From the NCBI RefSeq assembly GCF_015999305.1, contig NZ_JAEAGP010000001.1, positions 310,001-374,000 on the forward strand: 64,000 bases of DNA, written 5' to 3'. Each line of letters starts with the position of its first letter. Position 1 is the stretch's first letter. This document shows positions 55,972-64,000 of this stretch, piece after piece. The position numbers and the translations under genes are program-made. Below the pieces are notes generated by a model. The model was given only the letters and a program-made list of their open reading frames with translations, made no database searches and had not been told where the DNA came from. Origin of the DNA: Erythrobacter sp. YJ-T3-07 (GTDB taxonomy: Bacteria > Pseudomonadota > Alphaproteobacteria > Sphingomonadales > Sphingomonadaceae).

Positions 55972-56674
55972 CGCGCATGCGTCCTTGAACGAGATGGGTT
56001 GCAGCGGCCGCGCCGATGATCGGCGCGATGAAATTGAGCCCGGGCACTGTCAGCATCCCGGCAATGATCAGCCCCAGCGCGAAACGCGTCCCGCGACCGA
56101 TCGGTGGTTCCTCATCCGAATCCTTGCGATGGCGCAGCCACGCCATGTCGCGCAGTTCGCGCCCCAGCAGCCAGGCATTGACCAGCGCGAACAGCACCAC
56201 CGTGCCGAAGCCCGTCACCAGCAGCACCAGCGCCAGCGGCAGGATCAGCAGGTTGACCAGGATCACACGGACCGCGCCCTTGAGACTGATCCACATGCTC
56301 TCGGCAAAGCCGATCCGCCGCGCGCTCTCCAGCGCCTCCGGGTAATAGCGCGCCTCGACCGCCTCGACCACGTCGTCGGCGAAGAACTGGATCGCGGCCA
56401 GCGCGGTCACGCGGAACAGCAGCCACCCGCCCAGCACCACCGTCAGCAGCGTGCCGATCGTGGCCAGCGCGCTCGCGACATCGGGCGGCAGGTTGGCATC
56501 GACCAGCGCGCCAAGCCCGCGGTCGAGCAGCCAGGTGAGCCCGAAATAGACCGCCACCCCCAGAGCCGCGAACAGCAGCACCGTCACCAGCAGCGACTTG
56601 ATCAGCAGCCACAGCACGCGGGGGTCCGCGAGCTGGGCGAAGGCGCGGGCGAGAGAGGCGGGGAGCGATGTCAT
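55964..56674 (-). CDS. EI24/CysZ-like membrane protein
   Basis: About 236 residues with four to six hydrophobic helices, a glycine-rich C-terminal GLIIAGMLTVPGLNFIAPIIGAAAATHL and a DDVVEAVEARYYPE segment in the first third. This matches the EI24 domain family that includes the sulfate transporter CysZ; substrate unknown. The ATG at 56674 is used; an upstream extension would be strongly basic and unconserved. Confidence 0.83.
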   Translation of the reverse strand: MTSLPASLARAFAQLADPRVLWLLIKSLLVTVLLFAALGVAVYFGLTWLLDRGLGALVDANLPPDVASALATIGTLLTVVLGGWLLFRVTALAAIQFFADDVVEAVEARYYPEALESARRIGFAESMWISLKGAVRVILVNLLILPLALVLLVTGFGTVVLFALVNAWLLGRELRDMAWLRHRKDSDEEPPIGRGTRFALGLIIAGMLTVPGLNFIAPIIGAAAATHLVQGRMRDA

Positions 56675-56817
56675 CGGGCGGGCCTTTTTCCGTTGGCGAT
56701 GGCCCCAAGTCAATCGCCGCAGCGCGATCACCGGCTTGGCCTTGGCTCGCTTCATCGCTAGGCCCCCCACCAACATCAACACCTTGCTTGCATTCCCTAC
56801 AGGAGACCGCCCCCATC

Positions 56818-57825
56818 ATGGCCGACCCCAAATTCGACGTCATCGCCATCGGCAACGCCATCGTCGACGTCATCGCCCCGGTCAGCCACGAATTCCTGAA
56901 ACAGGAGGAATTGCCCGCCGGTTCGATGCGGCTGATCGACGCGGAACGTTCGGTCGATCTCTACGGCAAGATGGGCCAGACCAAGGAAATCTCCGGCGGC
57001 GCGGCGGCCAACACGCTGGCGGGCGCGACCATGCTGGGGCTGAAGACCGCCTTCATCGGGCAGGTCGCGGACGATCAGCTGGGCGAAATCTACCGCCACG
57101 ATCTCACTTCCGTGGGCGTCAGCTTCGACACCCCCGCGCGCCCCTATAGCGACAAGGAAAGCGAACCGCCGACCGGCCGCTGCCTCGTGCTGGTCGACCC
57201 CGATGGGGAGCGCACGATGAACACCTCGCTCGGCGCATCGCAGTTCCTGCCCGCCGAAGCCATCGACGACGATCTGATCCGCAGCACCAGGGTGCTGTTC
57301 CTCGAAGGCTATCTGTGGGATCCGACTGAACCGCGCGAGGCGATGAAGCGCGCAATCGGCGTGGCGCGCGATGCTGGCGTGAAGATCGCCTTCGCCACCT
57401 GCGCGGACTTCTGCGTCCACATGCACGGCGGCGATTTCCGCGGCCTGATCAATGACGGCCTGATCGACATCCTGTTCGTGAACGAGGAAGAGGCGGGCAT
57501 CCTCGAAGGCTCCGACCCCGAAACCGCGTTCGAAAGCCTCGCCAACGACGTCCCGCTGGTGGTGATGACCTGCGGTGCCAAGGGCGCGATCGCCGCGCGC
57601 GGCGACGAGCGCGCGAGCGTAAAGCCCGAGCCGGTCGAGAAGGTGCAGGACCTGACCGGCGCGGGCGACCTCTTCGCCGCCGGCTTCCTCTCCGGCTATT
57701 GCCGCGACGCCTCGCTCGAAGAGAGCCTGATCCGCGGCGCAGTGGCGGCAGGCGAGGTCATCTCGCACTGGGGCGCCCGGCCCGAGGCGGATCTGCAGGC
57801 GCTGGTGAAGGCGCGGTTGGGGTAG
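56818..57825 (+). CDS. adenosine kinase, PfkB family
   Basis: 335 residues; phosphorylates adenosine to AMP (purine salvage). Family signatures: GNAIVDVIAPV at the N-terminus, SGGAAANTLAGATMLG near 60, and DLTGAGDLFAAGFLSGY near 283 with the catalytic Asp in GAGD. Other PfkB sugar kinases are possible, but the overall pattern fits the alphaproteobacterial adenosine kinase group. Start ATG at 56818. Confidence 0.88.
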   Translation: MADPKFDVIAIGNAIVDVIAPVSHEFLKQEELPAGSMRLIDAERSVDLYGKMGQTKEISGGAAANTLAGATMLGLKTAFIGQVADDQLGEIYRHDLTSVGVSFDTPARPYSDKESEPPTGRCLVLVDPDGERTMNTSLGASQFLPAEAIDDDLIRSTRVLFLEGYLWDPTEPREAMKRAIGVARDAGVKIAFATCADFCVHMHGGDFRGLINDGLIDILFVNEEEAGILEGSDPETAFESLANDVPLVVMTCGAKGAIAARGDERASVKPEPVEKVQDLTGAGDLFAAGFLSGYCRDASLEESLIRGAVAAGEVISHWGARPEADLQALVKARLG

Positions 57826-57859
57826 GGTCTACAGGGAGATCGACCCGGCAAGTGCCTGT

Positions 57860-58237
57860 TCAGGCTCTCGCTCTTCTCCGATCGATTAGCAGCGCCAGTG
57901 CCGTGATCGCGAAGGGCGAGGCAAGCATCAGCAAGCCCATCCCGATATTGACGTCGCCCGAGCCATTTCGTGCCGAGACCGCAAACGTTCCCCACAAGGC
58001 GAGCGTCGAAACCAGTGCGAATAGCCACGGAGTGCGGCGTTCGATGCCCGCAATCGTGAGCACGAGAAACGGGAACGCCACCCACACGACATTGAACAGC
58101 AATATCCACTTTTCGTCGGCAAGCTGTGAGTAACTCAAGGTCGCGCTGCGAGAGATTGTGAATGCGCCTAATACAGTCGCAAGGCTGAAGGCGATCGCGA
58201 CGGCAACCGCTGCCAGTTTAGAGGCAAGCTTTGTCAT
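57860..58237 (-). CDS. small four-helix membrane protein, unknown
   Basis: 125 residues, four hydrophobic helices (about 8-28, 45-63, 70-87 and 97-117) and a basic tail RRRARA. Lower GC than the flanking genes, which suggests acquisition or weak constraint. No family is recognised. Confidence 0.62.
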   Translation of the reverse strand: MTKLASKLAAVAVAIAFSLATVLGAFTISRSATLSYSQLADEKWILLFNVVWVAFPFLVLTIAGIERRTPWLFALVSTLALWGTFAVSARNGSGDVNIGMGLLMLASPFAITALALLIDRRRARA

Positions 58238-58288
58238 TCCATTGAATTAGAGTGGAAGCACGCCCACGGCAATTAGGGGAGCACTCCT

Positions 58289-59575
58289 TTATCCGACGGT
58301 TCCCCGCTCCCTTTCGACCTCGCGCCAGCCGATATCGCGGCGGCAGAAGCCTTGCGCGAAGGTGATCGCGTCGACCGCCTCGTAGGCCGCGGCCTGCGCC
58401 TGCGTCACATTGCTCCCCCGCGCGGTCACGTTGAGCACGCGGCCGCCGCTGGCGATCAGTGTGCCGTCGGGCTCGCGCGCAGTGCCCGCGTGGAACACCT
58501 TCGCGCCGCCCGCTTCCGCGTTGCCGAGGTCGATCGTGCCGCCCTTCTTCGGGGTGTCGGGATAGCCCTCGGCCGCCATCACCACGGTCAGCGCGGTGTC
58601 GTCCGAGAAGCGCACCGGCTCGGCATCGACCAGCTTGCCGGTCGCGCAGGCCATCAGCAGTGCGGCGAGGTCACCCTCGAAGCGCATCATCAGCACCTGG
58701 CATTCCGGATCGCCGAAGCGGATATTGTATTCGACCAGCTTGGGGCCTTCGTCGGTCAGCATCAGCCCGGCGTAGAGCACGCCGCAATAGGGCATCCCCT
58801 CTGCGCCCAGCGTGCGTACGGTCGGCACCACGATCTCGCGCATCGCGCGGTCGACCAGATCCTCGGTCAGCACCGGGGCGGGGCTGTAGGCGCCCATACC
58901 GCCCGTATTGGGGCCGGTATCGCCTTCGCCCATCCGCTTGTGATCCTGCGCGGAGCCGAAGGGGAGGATGGTCTCGCCATCGGTCAGCGCGAAGAAACTT
59001 GCCTCCTCGCCGCGCATGAACTCCTCGATCACGACTTCGGAGCCTGCCGAGCCGAACCTGCCGTCGAACATTTCGGACAGCGCGTGCTGCGCCTCCTCGC
59101 GCGTTTCGGCGATCACCACGCCCTTGCCCGCCGCAAGCCCGTCCGCCTTGAGCACGAAGGGCGCGTTGAAGTGCTTGAGCGCGCCCCATGCCGCTTCGAG
59201 CGAGGTCGCCCGCTCGTACCGCGCGGTGGGGATGTCGGCGCGCGCACACAGGTCCTTGGTGAAGCCCTTGCTGCCTTCGAGCTGGGCGGCGGCCTTGCCG
59301 GGGCCGAACACCGCGATGCCGTCAGCGCGTAGATCATCCGCCAGCCCTGCGACGAGCGGCGCTTCGGGGCCGACCACGACGAGGTCGATGCCCTTCTCGT
59401 GGCAAAAGCCGATCACGGCCTTGTGGTCGCTGCCGTCGAGCGCGACAATGTCCGCGTGATCGGCGATGCCCGGGTTGCCCGGCGCGGCGTAGAGCATGGT
59501 GCACGAGCGCGCGGCGGCCAGCTTCCACGCCAGCGCATGTTCGCGGCCCCCCGATCCGAGCAGAAGGATATTCAT
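58289..59575 (-). CDS. purD: phosphoribosylamine-glycine ligase
   Basis: Second step of purine synthesis, ATP-grasp fold, 428 residues. Motifs: [16 protein letters not shown] at the start, [17 protein letters not shown] near 70, [19 protein letters not shown] near 142, and the signature [18 protein letters not shown] near 288. The start codon overlaps that of xseA on the other strand (CATG), with AGGAAG five bases before its ATG inside xseA. Confidence 0.97.
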   Translation of the reverse strand: MNILLLGSGGREHALAWKLAAARSCTMLYAAPGNPGIADHADIVALDGSDHKAVIGFCHEKGIDLVVVGPEAPLVAGLADDLRADGIAVFGPGKAAAQLEGSKGFTKDLCARADIPTARYERATSLEAAWGALKHFNAPFVLKADGLAAGKGVVIAETREEAQHALSEMFDGRFGSAGSEVVIEEFMRGEEASFFALTDGETILPFGSAQDHKRMGEGDTGPNTGGMGAYSPAPVLTEDLVDRAMREIVVPTVRTLGAEGMPYCGVLYAGLMLTDEGPKLVEYNIRFGDPECQVLMMRFEGDLAALLMACATGKLVDAEPVRFSDDTALTVVMAAEGYPDTPKKGGTIDLGNAEAGGAKVFHAGTAREPDGTLIASGGRVLNVTARGSNVTQAQAAAYEAVDAITFAQGFCRRDIGWREVERERGTVG

Positions 59576-61049
59576 GAGCGCTTCCTATTCCGACGATGCT
59601 GACCCTTCGCTGCTAGCGAACAGCAGACCGGGCGACAATTCCGAGCCGCTGAGCGTTAGCGATCTCTCGCGCAGCCTCAAGCGGGTGGTGGAAGATCGCT
59701 TCGGCTTCGTGCGCATTCGCGGCGAGCTGTCGGGGGTAAAGCGCGCGGCTTCGGGCCACCTCTATTGCAGCCTGAAGGACGACAAGTCGGTCATCGACGG
59801 GGTGATGTGGAAGAGCGCGGCCCCGCGCCTCGCCTTCCGGCCCGAGGATGGGGTGGAGGTGATCGCCAGCGGCAAGGTCACCACCTATGCCGGGCGCTCC
59901 AAATACCAGATTGTCATCGAGCGGATGGAGTTGGCTGGCGAGGGCGCGCTGCTCGCGCTGCTGGAAAAGACCAAGGCACGGCTGGAGGCGGAGGGGCTGT
60001 TCGCCGACGCACGCAAGAAGCCGCTGCCCTTCCTGCCGCGCACCATCGGCGTGGTCACCTCGCCGACCGGCGCGGTGATTCGCGATATCCTCCACCGCCT
60101 GTCGGACCGTTTTCCGAGCCATGTGATCGTGTGGCCCGTGGTGGTGCAGGGAGAGACCGCGAAGGGGCAGGTGAGCGCCGCTGTGCGCGGCTTCAACGCG
60201 CTTGAACGCGGCGGTGCGATTGCCCGGCCCGACCTTCTGATCGTCGCGCGCGGGGGCGGCTCGATCGAGGATTTGTGGGCGTTCAACGAGGAAGAGGTGG
60301 TCCGCGCGATCGCCGAATCGGAGATACCCGTGATCTCCGCAGTAGGACACGAGACCGACACCACGCTCGCCGATTTCGCCTCCGACCATCGCGCGCCCAC
60401 CCCCACTGCCGCCGCCGAACGCGCGGTGCCGGTACGCGCCGAACTGGCGGCGGGCATCGCCGATCTCGGTGCGCGGCAGATGCGCTGTGCGACGCGGCCC
60501 GTCTCTCTGGGGCGGGAGCGGCTGGAGGCCTGTTCGCAGCGACTGCCCAGGCCGGACGCGCTGCTGCAGGCGGCTGCCCAGGCGCTCGACGATGCGACCG
60601 AACGCCACCGCCGCGCGCTGGTCGACCGGGTTGCGATCGGGCGCGCTGCACTCGGTGAAGCGGCGGCGCGGTTGAGCCCGGCGACGCTCAACTGGCGGCT
60701 TGGCCAGGCGCGCGAGCGGCAGGAGCATGTCCGCCTGATGCCCGCCACGCTGACCACCCGCCACGCCCGCGCGACCGAGCGGCTGGCGGCAAACGTCGCG
60801 ATGCTCCGCTCGCTCGACCCCGATGCGCCGCTCAAGCGTGGCTATGCGATGGTGTTCGACGGGCAGGGCGCGCTGGTCCGCAGTGCCGGGGATGCGCGCG
60901 TGGCGGGCACGCTCAGCCTCAAGTTCGCCGACGGGCGGGTTGCGGCTAGCACCGGCGATGCGCCGCCGCCGCCCGCAACGCCCGCCCCTGCGCCAAAGCC
61001 CAGGCGGAAGAGCCCCCCGCCGCCCTCGGGACAGGGCGACCTGTTCTGA
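59574..61049 (+). CDS. xseA: exodeoxyribonuclease VII large subunit
   Basis: 491 residues. The N-terminal OB-fold ([29 protein letters not shown]) is followed by the catalytic core ([65 protein letters not shown]) and a helical stalk. The C-terminal 45 residues are Pro/Ala/Lys-rich. AGAAGGA lies 6 bases before its ATG, inside the purD coding sequence. The small subunit gene xseB is not nearby. Confidence 0.96.
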   Translation: MSASYSDDADPSLLANSRPGDNSEPLSVSDLSRSLKRVVEDRFGFVRIRGELSGVKRAASGHLYCSLKDDKSVIDGVMWKSAAPRLAFRPEDGVEVIASGKVTTYAGRSKYQIVIERMELAGEGALLALLEKTKARLEAEGLFADARKKPLPFLPRTIGVVTSPTGAVIRDILHRLSDRFPSHVIVWPVVVQGETAKGQVSAAVRGFNALERGGAIARPDLLIVARGGGSIEDLWAFNEEEVVRAIAESEIPVISAVGHETDTTLADFASDHRAPTPTAAAERAVPVRAELAAGIADLGARQMRCATRPVSLGRERLEACSQRLPRPDALLQAAAQALDDATERHRRALVDRVAIGRAALGEAAARLSPATLNWRLGQARERQEHVRLMPATLTTRHARATERLAANVAMLRSLDPDAPLKRGYAMVFDGQGALVRSAGDARVAGTLSLKFADGRVAASTGDAPPPPATPAPAPKPRRKSPPPPSGQGDLF

Positions 61050-61089
61050 AGAGGGTGTTTCGACGGAGCGGGATTGCTATATCGGCCCC

Positions 61090-61293
61090 ATGCTTACCAC
61101 TTCCAGCGATCAGCCTGCCAAGCTTCACTATGGCCCCAACTCCTTCCGCGTGATCCGCAACGGGCGCTTCGTCCCCTGCGCTGTCACCGGCGAGCCGATC
61201 CCGCTCGATACCCTGCGCTACTGGAGCGCGGAGCATCAGGAGGCCTACGCGAGCTGCGAGATCGCGACCCGCCGCCTGACCGGCCAGGTGTGA
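61090..61293 (+). CDS. DUF2093 protein
   Basis: 67 residues, an alphaproteobacterial family of unknown function. The conserved core is FVPCAVTGEPIPLDTLRYWS followed by EHQEAYASCEIA; a Cys in CAVTG and another near the end could bind metal. It overlaps the start of the M23 peptidase gene (GTGA). Confidence 0.86.
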   Translation: MLTTSSDQPAKLHYGPNSFRVIRNGRFVPCAVTGEPIPLDTLRYWSAEHQEAYASCEIATRRLTGQV

Positions 61294-62234
61294 GCTTGCA
61301 GCCCACGAAGCTCGCCGCCGCGACCGGCGCTTCGCTCGCGATCCTGCTCGGCAGCTGCTCGGCACCCCGCAATGCCGCAGACCTGCGCGAAGTCATCCAG
61401 CCGGTCGCCGCGCCGCGCTCGGACCCGACACCCAGGCCTGCCGCCACTCCTGCGCCCGCTCCCACGCCTGCCCGCACCACCTTCTCCTTTCGCGGAGAGC
61501 TGGAACAGGGCGGCTGGATTCGCGGGCAAGTGCCCAGCAATACGCGCAGCGCGCGGCTGGGCGACCAGTCGCTGCGGTTCGACGAGGATGGCAATTTCTT
61601 CGCCGCGTTCGACCGGGACCAGGGCCCGCAGACACAGCTGGTCGCGACGCTGGACGACGGGCGCACCATCTCCAGCCCGCTGACCATCCGCCCACGCGAC
61701 TGGCAGCTCGAATATATCAACGCGCCCTATCGTGCCGGGCGGAGCAGCGCGGAATTCCAGCGGCTGCGCGAGGGCGAACTGGCCCAGATCGTCGCCGCGC
61801 GCGCGAAGCAGACCGGGGCGGACGGCTGGCGGCAGGACTTCATCTGGCCGGTCACCGGGCGTATTTCGGGCCGATTCGGTTCGCAGCGGGTCTATCAGGG
61901 CAAGCCCGGCCCCTATCACTCCGGCCTCGACATCGCGCCGGGCGCCGGCGTGCCTTACGTCGCGCCTGCCGACGGGGTGGTCACGCTGGTCGCGCAGGAC
62001 CCCTTCACGCTGGAAGGGCGGCTGCTGATGATCGACCACGGGATGGGGCTGAACAGCGCCTTCCTGCATTCCGCGACCATCGTGGTGCGCGAGGGGCAGC
62101 GGGTAAAGCAGGGCCAGTATCTCGGCACAATCGGCGCGACCGGACGCGCGACCGGCCCGCATCTGCACTGGAGCCTCAAGTGGCAGGATTCGCGGCTCGA
62201 CCCGCTGCTGTTCGTGGGGCCGATGCCCGACTGA
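61290..62234 (+). CDS. M23 (LytM) family peptidase, lipoprotein
   Basis: Peptidoglycan endopeptidase or a non-catalytic LytM factor, about 314 residues. GTG start; the signal ends LLGSCSAP (lipobox LGSC). A Pro/Ala-rich linker and a beta domain precede the M23 domain, where the zinc ligands are intact: His210 and Asp214 in YHSGLDIAPG, and His291 with His293 in HLHWSLKW. It is therefore predicted to be active in the periplasm, attached to a membrane. Confidence 0.92.
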   Translation: MSLQPTKLAAATGASLAILLGSCSAPRNAADLREVIQPVAAPRSDPTPRPAATPAPAPTPARTTFSFRGELEQGGWIRGQVPSNTRSARLGDQSLRFDEDGNFFAAFDRDQGPQTQLVATLDDGRTISSPLTIRPRDWQLEYINAPYRAGRSSAEFQRLREGELAQIVAARAKQTGADGWRQDFIWPVTGRISGRFGSQRVYQGKPGPYHSGLDIAPGAGVPYVAPADGVVTLVAQDPFTLEGRLLMIDHGMGLNSAFLHSATIVVREGQRVKQGQYLGTIGATGRATGPHLHWSLKWQDSRLDPLLFVGPMPD

Positions 62235-62266
62235 CCGCGTGGGGCGAGTCGCCCTCGCCGCCTAAG

Positions 62267-62295
62267 CCCTGACACACCTGACACACAGTTCAGGG
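62267..62295. repeat. tandem nonamer within a small hairpin
   Basis: CTGACACAC occurs twice in tandem (62269-62286), flanked by CCCTGA and TCAGGG that can pair as a 6-base stem. It lies 32 bases after the M23 peptidase stop and may be its 3'-end signal. No T-run follows; instead there is AAAA. Confidence 0.6.
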
Positions 62296-62419
62296 GCTGA
62301 AAAACCTCGCACTCTGTTGGCGTAAATCCGGCGGGTGGACCGACGATGTGAAAGAGCCGCGCCAGGCTAGCGCGGGCGAGCGATGTAGGACAGCAGCGCG
62401 TGTCTTGCAGACACACGTA

Positions 62420-62452
62420 GGGCGCGTTTCGCAGCAACCTGCGAACGCGCCC
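62420..62452 (-). terminator. strong hairpin downstream of rpmB, possible terminator
   Basis: GGGCGCGTT pairs with AACGCGCCC, a one-base bulge, then CGCAG with CTGCG, loop CAAC: 14 pairs. It begins 31 bases after the rpmB stop on the minus strand. No T-run follows, so it may be a stabilising or Rho-assisted end. The 248-base gap 62235-62482 otherwise holds only the nonamer hairpin and a small stem near 62400. Confidence 0.5.
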
Positions 62453-62482
62453 GACCTGATTCGAATGGGAAAGCCGAAAGGC

Positions 62483-62773
62483 TCAGGCGGCGGGTGCAGC
62501 CGCCTTCTTGAGCTCGCGCTTGACCTTGAGCGCACGGGCCGAGAGCTTCTCGTCCTTGGTCTTCAGCAGCCAGTTGTCGAGACCGCCATTGTGCTCGACC
62601 GAACGCAGGCCCTGCGTCGAGACGCGGAACTTGAAGCTGCGGTCCAGTTTTTCGCTCATCAGAGTGACGTTCTGGAGGTTGGGCAGGAAGACACGCTTGG
62701 TCTTGTTGTTCGCGTGGCTGACATTGTGGCCGACCTGGCGACCCTTGCCGGTCAGTTCGCAGATGCGCGACAT
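62483..62773 (-). CDS. rpmB: 50S ribosomal protein L28
   Basis: 96 residues, with [27 protein letters not shown] at the N-terminus shown here only in part as the family mark [13 protein letters not shown], then [15 protein letters not shown] and [14 protein letters not shown]. The Ala/Lys-rich tail is longer than in E. coli (78). It is a single gene, divergent from tadA. Confidence 0.97.
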   Translation of the reverse strand: MSRICELTGKGRQVGHNVSHANNKTKRVFLPNLQNVTLMSEKLDRSFKFRVSTQGLRSVEHNGGLDNWLLKTKDEKLSARALKVKRELKKAAAPAA

Positions 62774-62904
62774 GGCTTATCTCTTCTCAAAAATGGTGAT
62801 CGGTCTGTGCCGGAAAGTCGCCGCGCTTAGCGGCCAATTGCCGAATCGTCAACAAGGACTCGCGCTTGCGAGCCGCTCGCTGCGCTTCTAGCGCATTTTT
62901 CATC

Positions 62905-63360
62905 ATGACGCGATGGCCCTTGCCCGATCCGATGCAAGCCGCGCTGGCACAGGCGCAACTGGCCGCCGATGCAGGCGAAGTGCCGGTCGGCGCGGTGGTT
63001 ATGCGCGATGGCGAAGTGATCGCCTCGGCGCACAACGCACCGCGCACGCTCGCCGACCCGACCGCCCATGCCGAAGTGCTAGCGCTGCGCGCCGCGGCGA
63101 AGGCGCTGGGGCAGGAGCGACTCGAGGGCTGCGACCTGTGGGTGACGCTGGAGCCCTGCGCGATGTGCGCAGGCGCCATCGCCCACGCGCGAATCGGGCG
63201 GCTGTATTACGGAGCTGCCGATCCCAAGGGCGGCGCGGTGGCACACGGCGCGCGCGTGTTCGACCACCCGCAATGCCACCACCGGCCCGAAGTCTATTCG
63301 GGCATGGGTGAGGAAGAGGCGGCCGGACTGCTGAAGCAGTTCTTTGGCCAAAGGCGGTGA
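62905..63360 (+). CDS. tadA: tRNA adenosine(34) deaminase TadA
   Basis: Deaminates the wobble adenosine of tRNA-Arg(ACG) to inosine. 151 residues. The zinc and catalytic residues are His55 and Glu57 (THAEVLAL, here written AHAEVLAL) and Cys85, Cys88 (EPCAMCAGAI). The closing YYGAADPKGGAV and CHHRPEVYSG are typical. The next gene follows directly. Confidence 0.95.
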   Translation: MTRWPLPDPMQAALAQAQLAADAGEVPVGAVVMRDGEVIASAHNAPRTLADPTAHAEVLALRAAAKALGQERLEGCDLWVTLEPCAMCAGAIAHARIGRLYYGAADPKGGAVAHGARVFDHPQCHHRPEVYSGMGEEEAAGLLKQFFGQRR

Positions 63361-63362
63361 GA

Positions 63363-63674
63363 ATGGCGCATTCAGATCAACATATTCGCTGGATCAGCCG
63401 ACTAATGAGCTGGGCTGCCTACGGCGCGATGATTGTATCCTTCGCCACGATCATCTGTGGCATTCTCTCGCCGGGTGTCTGGATCTTGTGGCTTGTCGCT
63501 TTGGCCACGATCCTGATGCTAATTGCGATGGGGTTGGGTTTCTACGCTACGCTACAAGTCCGCTGCCCCGATTGCGGGGAACGATACTATTCCATCATCA
63601 CACCGTCGTTCCCAATCAACTGGCCACTGGAAAATCACTGCGTTTCCTGCGGGCACGCGGTCGAGGTTCTCTGA
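63363..63674 (+). CDS. small membrane protein with a zinc ribbon, unknown
   Basis: About 103 residues. Two hydrophobic helices (about 16-36 and 42-63), then a C-terminal four-Cys ribbon: RCPDCGERY and HCVSCGHAV, probably binding one zinc. GC content is lower than in tadA. A GTG at 63357 overlapping the tadA stop is the alternative start. The family is not recognised. Confidence 0.62.
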   Translation: MAHSDQHIRWISRLMSWAAYGAMIVSFATIICGILSPGVWILWLVALATILMLIAMGLGFYATLQVRCPDCGERYYSIITPSFPINWPLENHCVSCGHAVEVL

Positions 63675-63683
63675 GAGGACTTT

Positions 63684-64000
63684 TCAGAGCCCTCGCCAGA
63701 TCTTCGCCGGAACATCATCCGCCGCCCCTCGCGCCGTGCGCTTGCATACCGCGGGAAGCCAGTTACGCCCGTAACACAGCCGGATTTCCTCCAACCAGCC
63801 GCGCTCGTTGAGCACGACGCCGATCATCTCGGGCCGCCAATTGGTGTTGGCCTGCATCCAGGCCTCGCGAATATCGGCTGCGGTCAGCCCCTCCTTGCGC
63901 GAGAGGCGGTCGAGGTCGGGCCAGTCGAGGCTGCGATGGAGGATGCGGGTGATGCGGAAATAGCGGTCGGGCCGGTCGGCCATGCAGCTGCCGTGCTTGG
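63684..64000 (-). CDS. ribonuclease T2 family protein, 3' part only
   Basis: The gene runs off the right edge; 105 codons are visible. The first complete codons in frame read KHGSC, the CAS II motif of RNase T2 with its catalytic His, followed by a helical region and an ending typical of the family (LEEIRLCYGRNWLPAVC, two Cys probably disulfide-bonded). Periplasmic or secreted acid RNases of this family cut RNA without base specificity. The first catalytic motif (CAS I) and the signal peptide lie outside the window. Confidence 0.82.
   Translation of the reverse strand, partial: KHGSCMADRPDRYFRITRILHRSLDWPDLDRLSRKEGLTAADIREAWMQANTNWRPEMIGVVLNERGWLEEIRLCYGRNWLPAVCKRTARGAADDVPAKIWRGL

Overview
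The window is GC-rich chromosomal DNA that reads as an alphaproteobacterium of the order Sphingomonadales, most likely family Erythrobacteraceae. The grounds are a sciP (DUF1153) cell-cycle regulator, a fused ThiS-ThiG, DUF2093, a SUF operon headed by an Rrf2 regulator, two promoters of the alphaproteobacterial EcfG stress-sigma type, and a long N-terminal extension on ribosomal protein S9. Nearly all of it is core or conserved genome. I found no phage, transposase, CRISPR array, rRNA or tRNA gene.

Layout: 1-6.1 kb is the end of an exopolysaccharide locus (WbuC-type cupin, TPR-like membrane protein, Wzc-like tyrosine autokinase, Wza-like export lipoprotein, O-antigen ligase/polymerase). 6.1-11.4 kb holds a tight minus-strand run manC-manA-dnaJ-brkB-fabI; the GDP-mannose steps probably feed the polysaccharide locus. 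11.4-13.8 kb is a coupled pdxH-CDF transporter-phzF operon. 13.8-17.7 kb has a serine hydrolase lipoprotein, mnmA, a small ORF coupled to sciP, and a GlsB-type stress protein behind an EcfG promoter. 17.9-23.9 kb encodes an RND efflux pump with an enlarged permease and a DUF445 protein. 24-30.4 kb has etfBA, exoD, sucC, an inositol-phosphatase-family enzyme and an OmpA lipoprotein behind a second EcfG promoter. 30.5-35 kb has a CNNM/CorC-like protein, a lipid-kinase-like protein, a phosphoesterase and rplM-rpsI. 35-41 kb has cutA, heme A synthase, a MerC-like protein, thiSG and a porin. 41-48 kb has an acyl-CoA ligase, gamma-glutamyltransferase, pyrD and a DUF885 peptidase-like lipoprotein. 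48.2-55.5 kb is the SUF iron-sulfur operon. 55.5-64 kb has an adenosine kinase, purD/xseA, an M23 peptidase, rpmB, tadA and the end of an RNase T2 gene.

The most unusual points are the SUF operon (four non-suf genes between sufB and sufC, a palindromic repeat read in frame inside sufS, and a paired palindrome ahead of the IscR-like regulator), two EcfG-type promoters, a small gene translationally coupled to sciP, an RND permease with an extra two-helix membrane insert, a ThiS-ThiG fusion with an internal Gly-Gly tail, and purD/xseA whose start codons overlap. I did not find a clearly new multi-gene defence or metabolic system. Assignments rest on reading motifs by eye; no database search was run.
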